Shown: piece after piece, positions 35,961 to 45,583 of the stretch | Position numbering within the stretch: the stretch's first letter is position 1 | Layout of the letters: every line of letters starts with the position of its first letter | NCBI GenBank assembly: GCA_038143435.1 | Contig: JAYQLX010000006.1 | Span: 147,344 to 211,343 of the forward strand | Source: UBA8337 sp038143435 | GTDB taxonomy: Bacteria > Pseudomonadota > Alphaproteobacteria > RS24 | Direction of reading: 5' to 3' | Length of the DNA: 64,000 bases | Translations under genes and position numbers: made by a program | Notes under the pieces: model-generated | Databases searched by the model: none | What the model was told of the DNA's origin: nothing | What the model saw: only the letters and a program-made list of their open reading frames with translations

Positions 35961-36048
35961 CACAAACTCCCCAACCGCATTGCACAAAACACTGCATTTA
36001 TGACAGTCTAGGCAAGGGTTAGGACGGCGACAAGTCATAGGAGCAGGC
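35961..36048. promoter_or_regulatory. Divergent promoter region between GH3 and GH4 genes
   Basis: 88 bases that must hold the start signals for both strands. An imperfect dyad ATTGCA-8-TGCATT at about 35978-35998 could be an operator. No clear -35/-10 pair was found. Confidence 0.3.
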
Positions 36049-37377
36049 GTGGTCAAAATTGCGATTATCGGCGCAGGCAGCACGGTTTTCATGAAGAATA
36101 TCGTCACCGATATTGTGCTGGAGCCGGGGCTTGAGACGGCGCATATCGCGCTGCATGATATTGATGAAGCGCGCCTTGCCACCTCAGAAAAAGGGGCGCA
36201 ACGCATAGCCAAGACCCCAAAGACAAAACCGACTGTTTCCGTCACGCTCAATCGGCGCGCCGCACTGCAAGATGCCGATTTCGTCATCACCATGATTCAA
36301 GTCGGCGGCTATGAACCGGCGACGGTTATTGATTTCGATATTCCGAAGAAATATGGGCTGCGCCAAACCATTGGCGACACGCTGGGTGTGGGCGGCATTA
36401 TGCGAGGCTTACGCACTGTTCCGGTGCTCAAGCAAATTGTTGATGATATGGCCGATTGCTGTCCCGATGCGTTATTGCTGCAATATGTCAATCCGATGGC
36501 CATTAACTGCCTTGCCCTGTCGAAACTCGCGCCGCAACTGAACTATGTCGGGCTGTGCCATTCGGTGCAGGGAACGGCGATTGATTTGGCGCGCGACCTC
36601 GGCGAAGACCCGCGCAGCATTGACTATGACTGCGCCGGTATCAATCACGTGGCTTTTTACACGCGCTTTGAAAAGCGCCACGCTGACGGGCATATGGAAG
36701 ACCTTTATCCACGCCTCAAACAACTGGCTGAGACAAGCGACTATGGGCGCGGTTGGGAAGATTGCGCCAATCATGTGCGCTATGAAATGCTGCAAAGGCT
36801 TGGCTATTTCGTCACTGAAAGCTCCGAGCATTTTGCCGAATACACGCCCTATTTCATCAATGCCAAGCACCCCGAATTGATAGACAAATATGAAATTCCG
36901 CTCGATGAATATCCGCGCCGCTGCGAAGCGCAAATTGCCGAATGGCAAGCGCAAGAGGCGGCGATGACCGAAGGCGAAACGCTGGTGTGCGAAAAATCGG
37001 TTGAATATGCGGCGCGTATCATTGCGGCTTGCGCGCTCGGCAAAAGCGATAAAATTCACGGCAATGTCGCCAATAGAGGCCTTATCGACAATCTGCCCGA
37101 AAATGCCTGTGTTGAAGTGCCCTGTCTGGTTGACGGCGAAGGGCTGCGCCCACAAAAAGTCGGCGCGCTGCCGCCGCAGCTCGCAGCGCTGATGCAGACC
37201 AATATTAATGTTCAGCAATTGACGGTGGAGGCGCTGATAAGCGGTAAACGCGAGCATGTCTACCACGCCGCCATGCTCGACCCGCACACGGCAGCCGAAT
37301 TGACCCTCGACCAAATTTGGGCGCTGGTTGATGAATTGCTGGCGGCGCATGGCGCAGCCATTCCCGAATTAAGGTAA
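36049..37377 (+). CDS. melA: GH4 family NAD-dependent alpha-galactosidase-like enzyme (MelA-like)
   Basis: 442 residues from GTG with AGGAG ahead. NAD-binding GAGSTVFMKNIV at the N-terminus, VNPMAINCLA, the Mn-binding Cys in GLCHSVQGT near 174 and His in INHVAFY near 203. YFVTESSEHFAEYTP, GLIDNLPENACVEVPCLVD and AALMQTNINVQ match E. coli MelA closely. GH4 enzymes cleave by oxidation at C3 and elimination, using NAD and a divalent metal, in the cytosol. First gene of the six-gene operon. The exact glycoside is not fixed by these motifs. Confidence 0.9.
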   Translation: MVKIAIIGAGSTVFMKNIVTDIVLEPGLETAHIALHDIDEARLATSEKGAQRIAKTPKTKPTVSVTLNRRAALQDADFVITMIQVGGYEPATVIDFDIPKKYGLRQTIGDTLGVGGIMRGLRTVPVLKQIVDDMADCCPDALLLQYVNPMAINCLALSKLAPQLNYVGLCHSVQGTAIDLARDLGEDPRSIDYDCAGINHVAFYTRFEKRHADGHMEDLYPRLKQLAETSDYGRGWEDCANHVRYEMLQRLGYFVTESSEHFAEYTPYFINAKHPELIDKYEIPLDEYPRRCEAQIAEWQAQEAAMTEGETLVCEKSVEYAARIIAACALGKSDKIHGNVANRGLIDNLPENACVEVPCLVDGEGLRPQKVGALPPQLAALMQTNINVQQLTVEALISGKREHVYHAAMLDPHTAAELTLDQIWALVDELLAAHGAAIPELR

Positions 37378-37406
37378 ATCTGCTAAGTCATCGGCAGGAG
37401 AGTTTA

Positions 37407-38036
37407 ATGCGAGATATTTTCCGTAATTATGTGACCCACGGTTCGGTGCAGTTCTTGTTTGCCGCGCTGTTTTTATGCGCCTATGTCATTCACGATTTGG
37501 CGTTATGGCATAGCTGGCCCTGGGTATTGGTGGTTATTGCCAGCGCACCGTTTTTTGAATGGGTAACGCATAAATACACACTGCACCGCCCACTGACCGA
37601 GACACCGGGCTTTTGGCGCGATTACCAAATCCGCTTGCATCACGGCCATCATTTACACCCGGAACGGCGCGACCTGCAATTTGCACCCATCAGCGCCATC
37701 ATCATTATGTTTATCCAACTTTATCTCAGCTACGCACTGATGGTCTGGCTGGTCGGCCAGCCGCATGAGACTGTGCTGATGCCGCTGCTCGCTTCGCTGG
37801 CCTATTATCTGGTTTATGAATGGGTGCATTTGGCCCATCACACGCAAAGCTATAAGCCGCTGACCGTTTGGGGGCGTGGCCTACGCGATGCCCATATGCG
37901 CCATCATTTCCATAATGAAAATTATAATTGGGGCATTACCAACGGGCTTGGCGATATGCTGCTCGGCACATGGAAAGGCACAAGCGATGTTGAAAAAAGC
38001 GCAACGGCAAAGAAACTATCCGGTTTTGAGGGATAA
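37407..38036 (+). CDS. Sterol desaturase / fatty acid hydroxylase superfamily membrane protein
   Basis: 209 residues with four hydrophobic stretches and the histidine clusters of the FA_hydroxylase family: HKYTLH, HHGHHLHP, HLAHH and HMRHHFHN. These bind a di-iron centre at the cytoplasmic face. Its stop TAA is followed at once by the ATG of the next gene, so it is part of the sugar operon despite an apparently unrelated lipid-hydroxylase fold. GGAGAG precedes the ATG. Confidence 0.85.
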   Translation: MRDIFRNYVTHGSVQFLFAALFLCAYVIHDLALWHSWPWVLVVIASAPFFEWVTHKYTLHRPLTETPGFWRDYQIRLHHGHHLHPERRDLQFAPISAIIIMFIQLYLSYALMVWLVGQPHETVLMPLLASLAYYLVYEWVHLAHHTQSYKPLTVWGRGLRDAHMRHHFHNENYNWGITNGLGDMLLGTWKGTSDVEKSATAKKLSGFEG

Positions 38037-39101
38037 ATGAACGACATTACCATTGGCATTATCGGCACCGGCATGATGGGCCAAGAGCATATCCAAAATT
38101 TCAATCTGCTTGACGGCGCGCAAGTTACCGCACTGGCCGACACTGACGCGGCCATGCTGACCAAAGCCGCCGAGATGACGGATGGCACGCCGATAGTGAG
38201 TGATGATTTCGAAACCCTTTTGGGCGATAACGGCCCTGATGCGCTGGTTATTGCAACGCCGAACTTCCATCATATTGACGTGCTCGACAGTGCTCTTGAT
38301 GCGGGCAAACCGATATTATGCGAAAAGCCGCTATGCACCAATCTGGACGACACGCAGAAAGTCATGCGGCGTGTCGGTCACAATGAATTGCTGTTTCAAG
38401 TCGGCATGGAATATCGCTTCAAACCGGCGCTCGACAATATGATAGCATGCGTGCATGGCGGCGATATCGGGCAGATACAAATGCTATCCATTCGCGAACA
38501 TCGCTTTCCGTTTTTGCCCAAAGTCGCCGATTGGAATCGCTTCAACCGCAATACAGGCGGCACTTTAGTTGAAAAATGCTGTCATTTTTTCGATTTGATG
38601 CGCTTCATCATCGGCAGCGAGCCAACTGGTGTCATTGCTTCAGGCGGGCAAAACGTCAATCATTTGGACGAAAAATATCACGGACAAACGCCTGATATTT
38701 GGGACAATGCTTATGTCGTGTTCGATTTCGCCAATGGTGCGCGCGCCATGCTTGATTTATGCATGTTTGCCGAAGGCTCGCGCCATAGTGAGGAACTGGC
38801 GGCCATTGGTGACAAAGCCAAAGTCGAATGTCTGTTGCCCCAAAATATCGTCACCCACGGCAATCGCGAAACTTGGGAAGTGACGCAGGACGAAATTCAC
38901 GTGCCGGAGGAAATATTGAACGCCGGTTATCATTCCGGCGCGACTTACCATCAAAACCTGGCGTTTCTTTCGGCCATTAAAGGCGAGGCTGAAGTGCCGG
39001 TCACCGCTTTGGACGGCCATCGCGCCGTTGCTATGGGCGTGGCGGCGCAAATGGCGGCGGCAGAAAAACGCCGCGTCGATATGATAGAAGTCGGCCTATG
39101 A
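38037..39101 (+). CDS. Gfo/Idh/MocA family oxidoreductase
   Basis: 354 residues. GIIGTGMMGQEHI Rossmann loop at the N-terminus, VIATPNFHH and catalytic Lys in CEKPLCTN near 100, then the C-terminal beta-sheet domain with EYRFKPA and the GGTLVEKCCHFFDLMRF helix (EKxxHxxD) as in inositol/glucose dehydrogenase types. The start abuts the hydroxylase stop and the end overlaps the aldo/keto reductase by four bases. It probably oxidises a sugar or cyclitol with NAD(P). Confidence 0.9.
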   Translation: MNDITIGIIGTGMMGQEHIQNFNLLDGAQVTALADTDAAMLTKAAEMTDGTPIVSDDFETLLGDNGPDALVIATPNFHHIDVLDSALDAGKPILCEKPLCTNLDDTQKVMRRVGHNELLFQVGMEYRFKPALDNMIACVHGGDIGQIQMLSIREHRFPFLPKVADWNRFNRNTGGTLVEKCCHFFDLMRFIIGSEPTGVIASGGQNVNHLDEKYHGQTPDIWDNAYVVFDFANGARAMLDLCMFAEGSRHSEELAAIGDKAKVECLLPQNIVTHGNRETWEVTQDEIHVPEEILNAGYHSGATYHQNLAFLSAIKGEAEVPVTALDGHRAVAMGVAAQMAAAEKRRVDMIEVGL

Positions 39102-40012
39102 GTTTCGGAACAGGGGAAAATTTGGTCAATGCTGCGCCGCGCAAACTCGGCGGTAAGGAAGTCGGCCCGCTGGCTTTCGGCTGCTGGCGTTTGGTCGGTG
39201 ATGATTTCGCCGATGCAACACAGCGCATTGAAACGGCACTCGATAATGGCCTCACCCTTATCGACAATGCCGATGTTTACGGTCTTGATTGGGGCGGTCA
39301 GGCTTTCGGTGAAAGCGAGACTTTACTCGGCAAAGTGCTGGTAGCCGATAAAACCCTGCGCGACCGCATGGTGCTGGCCAGTAAGGGTGGCATTATTCCG
39401 GGCATTCCCTATGTCGCCAGCGCTGATTATTTGAACGCAGCGGTTGATGCCTCGCTGACGCGCCTGCAAACCGAGCATATTGACCTTTATCAAATCCACC
39501 GCCCCGATATGTTCGCCCATCCGGCTGAGACCGCTGCCGCGCTTGATGCGCTGGTGCAGGCCGGCAAAATCGGCATGGTCGGCATTTCCAATCACACGCA
39601 AGCGCAAGAAGACGCGTTGCGTCAGTTTTTGAAAGCACCATTGGTGTCGCTGCAATCTGAATATTCGCTCGCCGCATTGACCATGCTGCGCGACGGCTCT
39701 CTCGACCGCTGCATGGCCAATGACTCGGCATTTCTAGCTTGGTCACCTTTGGCCGGTGGTAAGCTCATTTCGGGTGACGGCCTGCCATCTGTATTAATGG
39801 CAAAAATCGACGAATTGGCGGCGCGCGAAGACACCGACCGCGCAGGCATTGCGCTGGCCTTTGTGCTGGCTCATCCAAGCGCACCGATTGCCATTATCGG
39901 TTCGCAAAACCCGGCGCGCATTGAAGCGGCGGCGCAAGCCTTATCGGTAAGCTTGACGCGGCAAGATGTCTATGCGCTGATTGAGGCTGCTGAAGGCGTG
40001 CCCCTACCTTAG
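39098..40012 (+). CDS. Aldo/keto reductase
   Basis: 304 residues. Catalytic Asp and Tyr in IDNADVYG, Lys in LASKGG and His in YQIHRPD are present. The C-terminal FVLAHPSAPIAIIGSQNP strand binds NAD(P)H phosphate in this family. It overlaps the Gfo/Idh gene (ATGA) and is followed eight bases later by the flavin monooxygenase. The monooxygenase-reductase pairing is the one seen in the sulfo-SMO pathway, where the reductase converts 6-oxoglucose to glucose. Confidence 0.9.
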   Translation: MSFGTGENLVNAAPRKLGGKEVGPLAFGCWRLVGDDFADATQRIETALDNGLTLIDNADVYGLDWGGQAFGESETLLGKVLVADKTLRDRMVLASKGGIIPGIPYVASADYLNAAVDASLTRLQTEHIDLYQIHRPDMFAHPAETAAALDALVQAGKIGMVGISNHTQAQEDALRQFLKAPLVSLQSEYSLAALTMLRDGSLDRCMANDSAFLAWSPLAGGKLISGDGLPSVLMAKIDELAAREDTDRAGIALAFVLAHPSAPIAIIGSQNPARIEAAAQALSVSLTRQDVYALIEAAEGVPLP

Positions 40013-40020
40013 GAAGAATA

Positions 40021-41101
40021 ATGACCGATTACCCACAAGCCGAAATCAGTTGGTTCTCCGCCCTATGCGACGATGATTATCAATTTCTTGGTGTTGAAGA
40101 CCCGAGCCTGAAAGCCAGCTGGCCGCATTGCCGCGATATTGCCCTGACGGCTGAGAAGAACGGGTTTGACAATATCCTACTGCCCTCGGGCTATACGCTG
40201 GGCATGGACTCTGTCGGTTTTGCTGGTGGCATTGCGCCGCTGCTTGGAGAAAATGCGTCTGCTGGTCGCCGTTCGCTGCGGTGAAATGTGGGTGCCGCAA
40301 TTGGCACGGCAATTGGCGACGCTCGACCAAATGCTTGGCGGTCGCCTGACCATCAACATTATATCTTCCGATTTGCCGGGCCAAACACTGGATGGTGGCC
40401 CGCGCTATCAACGCACGCGCGAGATTATGCAAGCGCTGCGCCAATTCCTCAATGGCGAAGCGGTGAATATGGATGGCGAACATATCCGGCTTGAGCTTGA
40501 CCCGCCGCGCATGCAGACCGCCTCGGGCAAATGCCCGCCCTTCTATTTTGGCGGCTTGTCACCGGCTGCCCGCGATGTCGCTGCGGCCGAGGCCGATGTC
40601 TTCCTGATGTGGCCCGATACAATGGATAAGGTCGCCGAAATTTTGGACGATATGCGCGCCCGTGCCGACAATCATGACCGCACCCTCAAATTCGGTTACC
40701 GCGCCCATGTGATTGTGCGCGAAACCGAAGCAGCGGCGCGCGACGCCGCCGATAAACTCATCAGCAAACTTGATGACGATATCGGTGAAGAAATTCGCAA
40801 TCGCTCGCTCGATAGCGCCTCATACGGCGTGCGCCGTCAGGCCGAAATGCGCGATGCGGCCAATGCTGCGGGTGCGGGTGATTATGTCGAAGACAATCTC
40901 TGGACCGGCGTCGGGCGCGCCCGCTCGGGCTGTGGTGCGGCGATTGTCGGCGACCCTGACCAAGTTTTGGCCAAGCTCAACGCTTATCGCGACTTGGGAA
41001 TTGAAGCTTTTATCCTGTCGGGCTATCCGCATAAAGATGAGTGCGATTTGTTCGGCAAATATGTGCTGCCCCAGCTCAATCACGGGCCATTGGCAATCTG
41101 A
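40021..41101 (+). CDS. SsuD/SmoC-like FMNH2-dependent monooxygenase, LLM class (frameshifted)
   Basis: About 359 residues after repair; the frame breaks at 40246-40247, where one G too many interrupts APLLEKMRLLVAVR. Pieces are 40021-40284 and the frame through 41101. The match to alkanesulfonate monooxygenase is strong: ARQLATLDQMLGGR, PPFYFGG, FGYRAHVIVRET (Arg and His aligned with E. coli SsuD Arg226 and His228), GRARSGCGAAIVG (Arg297) and LSGYPHKDEC (Tyr331). The Cys54 position is not kept. AGGAAG precedes the ATG. The stop shares a base with the kinase start (TGATG). Confidence 0.85.
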
Positions 41102-41999
41102 TGCGGTTCGGCCTCGACCTCGGCGGCACCAAAATGGAGGCCGTATTGCTCGATGACACGGGCGAGATTGTTTGGCGAGAGCGTCGTCCCACACCGGCGG
41201 AAGATTATCAGGCCATAATTGAAACAATAGCGGCGCTGGTGGCGCAAGCGGCAATCGAGACCGCGCAGGAAATGACTGTCGGCATCGGCATGCCCGGCTC
41301 GCTTTCACCGAAAACCGGTCTTGTGCGCAATTCCAATACGCAATGTCTGAACGGCCAAGCCCGATTCAGCAAGATTTGGAAAGCGCAATGGCACGTGAAG
41401 TGCGCTTGGCCAATGACGCCAATTGCTTCGCCTTATCTGAGGCCACAGATGGCGCGGGTGCCGGTGTACAATCCGTATTCGGCGTGATTATCGGCACCGG
41501 CTGCGGCGGCGGTCTGGTGTTTGACGGCAAATTGCAAAACGGGGCCAATGGTATTGGTGGCGAATGGGGGCATAACCCGCTGGCGGCGCCCACGGCGGAC
41601 GAACTGCCCGGGCCGCCCTGCTATTGCGGACGTCATGGCTGCAATGAGGTTTGGATTTCCGGCTCAGGCTTTGCGCGCGACCATGAGGCCATTGCGGGCG
41701 AAAAACTGACTGCCGAGCAAATTATCGCCAGCGATAGCGCGGCTGCCAAAGCCAGTTTTGAACGCCTATGCGACCGCATTGCCCGCGCTTTGGGGGCTGT
41801 CATTAATGTGGTTGACCCTGACGTGATTGTGCTCGGCGGTGGCTTGTCCAATGTCGATGCGCTTTACACTCATATTCCCGAGATTTGGGACGGTTATATT
41901 TTCTCAGACGTCATTGAAACACGGCTGGTGAAGAACAAGCACGGCGATTCCAGCGGCGTGCGCGGGGCCGCTTGGTTATGGCCATTCAATAAAAGCTAA
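41101..41999 (+). CDS. mak: ROK family hexokinase, Mak-like fructokinase (frameshifted)
   Basis: About 299 residues after repair. ATP motif DLGGTKMEAVLLD, REVRLANDANCFALSEA with the catalytic Asp, GVIIGTGCGGG, GEWGHNPL and the zinc motif CYCGRHGCNE are present; VNVVDPDVIVLGGGLSNVD and the end HGDSSGVRGAAWLWP nearly match E. coli Mak. The frame breaks near 41357 between QCLNGQ and PIQQDLES; pieces are 41101-41487 and a frame through 41999. It phosphorylates a hexose such as fructose, mannose or glucose. Last gene of the operon. Confidence 0.85.
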
Positions 42000-43824
42000 A
42001 GACGAATATCCCCGCCATCTATTTTGCTTTGCACATCGGCTGTCAACGCCTCGACCGTCATCTGCATCGCGGGCCAGCAAAAACAACTCATCATCCACTT
42101 CATCGACGTGATAAGCGGCATTTTTAAGCTTTGATTTTTGAAACTTAAACGTGCCCGTGACATCGACTTTTTGACCGATACGGATAAAGCGCGGCACCGC
42201 GTAAGGCGGCAGGTTTTCGCGCATATGCGCGGCCATACCGTTTAGGTCAATTTGCCCCGCCTCTTTCTGCGTCAGATAAAGCATGCCGCAACGCCCGTCG
42301 CGCCCCGGCACGGTAACACCGTACACCACGGCATCCTCAATCTCCGGCCATTTCATAATCACGCTCTCAACTTCGGTTGTCGCCACATTCTCGCCCTGCC
42401 AGCGGAAGGTATCGCCAATGCGGTCACCAAATTGAATATGGCCATGCTTTTGCAACACCACCAAATCGCCTGAATTGAACCATGCATCGCCTTTTTCAAA
42501 CACGTCACGCAGAATTTTCTTTTCACTGGCCTGCGCATCAGTATAGCCATCAAACGGGTTTTGCTCATTGATACGCATAATCAACAGGCCGGTTTCATCG
42601 ACATTCATCGGCTGCAAAAACTCATCATCGCCACGAATTGGCTCATCGGCATCAACATCATAAGCCACCACATGCCATGCTTTACCAAATTGCGGCGACC
42701 AGCCGACCGTTTTGTCGAAATTGAAAATATTGACGAAACCCGTATTGCCTTCGGACGCGCCATAAAACTCATGCACGCGCGAAATGCCGAAACGGTTTTT
42801 GAATTGCATCCATATATCAGGGCGCAAGCCATTGCCCAAAACGCGCGTCACATTATGCGCGCGGTCGCTCTCGCGCTCCGGCTGGGCCAGCAAATAAGCG
42901 CAGCAATTCACCGATATAAATAGCGGCGGTCGCCTCGAATTTAATGCAATCTTCCCAGAATTGACTGGCAGAAAACTTGCGCCTCAATGCCAATGTCGCG
43001 CCGCTGCACAAGCTCGAGCCAAAGCCGACCACCAATGCGTTGGAATGGTAGAGCGGCAAGGAACAATAATAAGTATCTTTCGGGGTCAATGACATGACGT
43101 TGACGCCAAACTGCAAACCGGCGCGAAAAACTTTCATATGGGTGGTGATGCTGGCCTTTGGTAGGCCGGTTGTGCCAGAGGTAAAAATATAATAAATCGG
43201 CGTGCCCAGCGTCAGCGTTTGTGTCGGCGTCGGGTTTTCGACCGATTGGTCGGCCACCAAAGCCATTAAATCCTGATAATTTTGTGGCGGTCCGGCATGC
43301 GCGCCATCGGCAATATAAAGCAGCTTATCAGCGTGCTGCGCCTCCAAAATATCGCTCACCGTCTCCATATTGCCCAAACATTCAGAGCCGACGACAACCA
43401 AAGACGGGTCAATGAGCCGTAAGCTATGCGCCAGCGCCTCATTGGTTTGGCCGGTATTGACCATTCCGGCAATCGCGCCGAGTTTGAGGCAGGCAGATAC
43501 GGCGAACAGCAATTCCGGACGGTTCTCGACATTCAGAGCCACGCGATCGCCATATTTCACGCCGCGCGATTGGAAATAATGCGCCATTTGATTGGCTTTG
43601 GCATTCAATTCGCCCCAACTGATTTGCCGGTCTTCAAACTTAATGGCAATGGCATCAGGGCGTTCTTCGGCATGGCGTTCCAAATAGTCAATCATCGACA
43701 TTTCGTCGCTTGGGCGGGTCGTCAAAAGCGATTTCAAACGACCGATTGAGCCCGGTGTCACGAGAAATTTCAAAAAGCGAAGAAGGTATTTTCCTGTTGT
43801 GATTTTTTGTTCAGCAAATTGCAT
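41996..43824 (-). CDS. Very-long-chain acyl-CoA synthetase, FATP/FadD6-like (two frameshifts)
   Basis: About 608 residues after repair. The adenylation P-loop FTSGTTGLPKASITTH and the FATP signature FYGASEGNTGFVN are clear, followed by GDRIGDTFRWQGENVATTEVE and PGRDGRCGMLY. Breaks: 42896-42897 (one base too many, joining IGELLR to YLLAQPERESDR) and about 42079-42083 in an A5 run, after which the true end reads MTVEALTADVQ...GGDIRL and stops at 41996. ATG at 43824 is preferred to a TTG at 43833. It activates long fatty acids as CoA esters at the membrane. The stop overlaps mak. Confidence 0.8.
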
Positions 43825-43842
43825 CTGTCTCAAAACCCTTAC

Positions 43843-44460
43843 TTAAACTGCATCAAATTCAAAAGCTTTTTGCAAAGCCGGACGGGCTTTCAAACGCTCT
43901 ATATAAGCCAGCAAATTCGGATGCGCGTCATTTACAATGCCCATGCGATTGGCCATCATAATGGAATGGCCGAGCATGGTATCGGCGGCAGTAAAATCGC
44001 CAGCCAGATAATCCTTACCGGGCATATCCTCTTCTATCGGCTGCACGGCGCGTCCCAATAAACGCTGCGCTTGGCCGAGCGCGGTTTCATCACGCCGCTC
44101 AGGTGGCAACAAAATCGTGTGCACCACAATCGTGTTGATGGGCGGCATCACCATGCCCTCGCAATAATGAAACCATTGCAAATATTTCGGATAATTCGGC
44201 GCATCGGGCGACGGCTTCAAACCGCCATTTTTATGGCGCTCCAAAATATATTCGGCAATCGCACCGGATTCCCAAATCGTAACGTCACCATCTTCCAAAA
44301 CCGGAATCCGACCCAGCGGATGGCGGGCTCGGTGTTCGTCAGATTTCAAATCTTTGGGATGGAAATCCATTCGGTTCAATTCATAGTCGAGACCCAATTC
44401 TTCCAGCAGCCACAACGTACGAACGGCGCGCGAATTTGGGGCAAAGTGCAATTTTAACAT
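43843..44460 (-). CDS. Glutathione S-transferase family protein
   Basis: 205 residues. An N-terminal thioredoxin-like domain with FAPNSRAVRTLWLLEELGLDYE and the cis-Pro and Ser of RIPVLEDGDVTIWESGAIAEYI near 52-70, then an all-helical C-terminal domain with YLAGDFTAADTMLGH. The active-site residue is likely Ser near residue 10. AGGGAG precedes the ATG. It lies 18 bases before the acyl-CoA synthetase. Substrate unknown. Confidence 0.88.
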   Translation of the reverse strand: MLKLHFAPNSRAVRTLWLLEELGLDYELNRMDFHPKDLKSDEHRARHPLGRIPVLEDGDVTIWESGAIAEYILERHKNGGLKPSPDAPNYPKYLQWFHYCEGMVMPPINTIVVHTILLPPERRDETALGQAQRLLGRAVQPIEEDMPGKDYLAGDFTAADTMLGHSIMMANRMGIVNDAHPNLLAYIERLKARPALQKAFEFDAV

Positions 44461-44526
44461 AGTTCAAGCTCCCTTTATTGTGGCGAATATTGGCAATTAT
44501 AGTGCCAGAAGTCCAGCACTAGAAAC

Positions 44527-45126
44527 TTATCCGACAATGGTTCGGAAAGTCAGATTAATGCGCGCGCCATTTGCCCGTTTCATGACCGGCAGGCTGTGCT
44601 CCCAATGGCTTTGTGTAGTTCCCCGCATCAGCAGCAAGCTGCCATGCGCCAGCAAAATTTCGGCTTTTTCCTTATCCGCCTTATGGCGAAAAACAAAACG
44701 GCGCGGTGCCCCCAAGCTGACAGAGGCAATCGCGCCATCGGGCAGAAGTTCTTTTTCATCATCGGCGTGCCAAGCCATGCCTTCCTCGCCCGAATGATAA
44801 AGATTAAGCAGGCAACAATTGAAGCTGTCACCGCTTTCAGCCTCAACCATTTGCTTTATGTTTTGCAATGTCGGTGACCAGGGCAATGCCGTTTTTGTGT
44901 TGTGCGAATAGGTATATTGAAACGCGGCGTCGCCATGCCATGCCACTTCCCGCTTGGTCACAATTTCTCGGCCATAAAGTTTTACGCGATCATGTTGCCA
45001 GTCAATCTCTTCCATTAATGCGGCAAACAACTCATCGGCCTCATTGGCGGTGCAAAGCGGGCCGAAATAGATTGCCTCGCCATCGCGCGGCAAAAGATTG
45101 CGGCTTTGTGGATTGAATAAGTCCAT
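44527..45126 (-). CDS. AlkB-like alpha-ketoglutarate-dependent dioxygenase
   Basis: 199 residues from ATG at 45126, sharing one base with the upstream gene stop (TAATG). Fe-binding His and Asp in WHADDE near 123, third His in HWEHSLP and the 2OG-binding Arg pair in RINLTFR near the end. LLNLYHSGEEGMAWHAD and SLGAPRRFVFRH are ALKBH2/AlkB-type strands. By family it removes alkyl damage from DNA or RNA bases. Confidence 0.9.
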   Translation of the reverse strand: MDLFNPQSRNLLPRDGEAIYFGPLCTANEADELFAALMEEIDWQHDRVKLYGREIVTKREVAWHGDAAFQYTYSHNTKTALPWSPTLQNIKQMVEAESGDSFNCCLLNLYHSGEEGMAWHADDEKELLPDGAIASVSLGAPRRFVFRHKADKEKAEILLAHGSLLLMRGTTQSHWEHSLPVMKRANGARINLTFRTIVG

Positions 45127-45557
45127 TAATTTGATTTGGGGCGTGCGCCGTAAACGGCAAGCAAGCACAATGCCAGCAATATTATCGTGGCGTAAATGCC
45201 GGGTGGCATATGGTCACTGCCGGTGGGCTTCAGCAATATGCCGAGAACTATCAGTGATTTTTCGACAATCGCCAGAACCAGAAACGGCAGGGTTAAATTT
45301 CGGTGGCGCAAAATAATAAAGGCCAGAACCAATGCATAAATGACCTGCGTCGCCCCCAAACGGGCAGCCATGCGTATCATTTGCAAGCCGCCCTCATGCG
45401 ACAGATTGAGGCCTGCAACGCTGATGAGCCCGCTATCGGGCAGAACGACATGAACCATGCCGCCGACAAAACTTTGCAAAGCGACCAACGCCAAAGGGAT
45501 GCAGGCCCAAAGCAGGCCCTGATATTGCGCATTGGTTGGCGGTGGCAAAATCATCAT
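45126..45557 (-). CDS. Hypothetical four-helix membrane protein
   Basis: 143 residues with four hydrophobic segments (about 13-33, 63-85, 90-108, 120-137). No motif or family recognised. It is coupled to the AlkB gene by the TAATG overlap and lies 26 bases after the amino acid oxidase gene. No strong ribosome binding site. Confidence 0.6.
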   Translation of the reverse strand: MMILPPPTNAQYQGLLWACIPLALVALQSFVGGMVHVVLPDSGLISVAGLNLSHEGGLQMIRMAARLGATQVIYALVLAFIILRHRNLTLPFLVLAIVEKSLIVLGILLKPTGSDHMPPGIYATIILLALCLLAVYGARPKSN

Positions 45558-45583
45558 AGGGCCACTCTAGCCCCGCGCCTGCC

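Noticed and set aside
40021..41101. Two separate short genes instead of one monooxygenase
   Set aside because: The two frames join exactly into one SsuD-family protein with conserved order of motifs; removing one G restores it.
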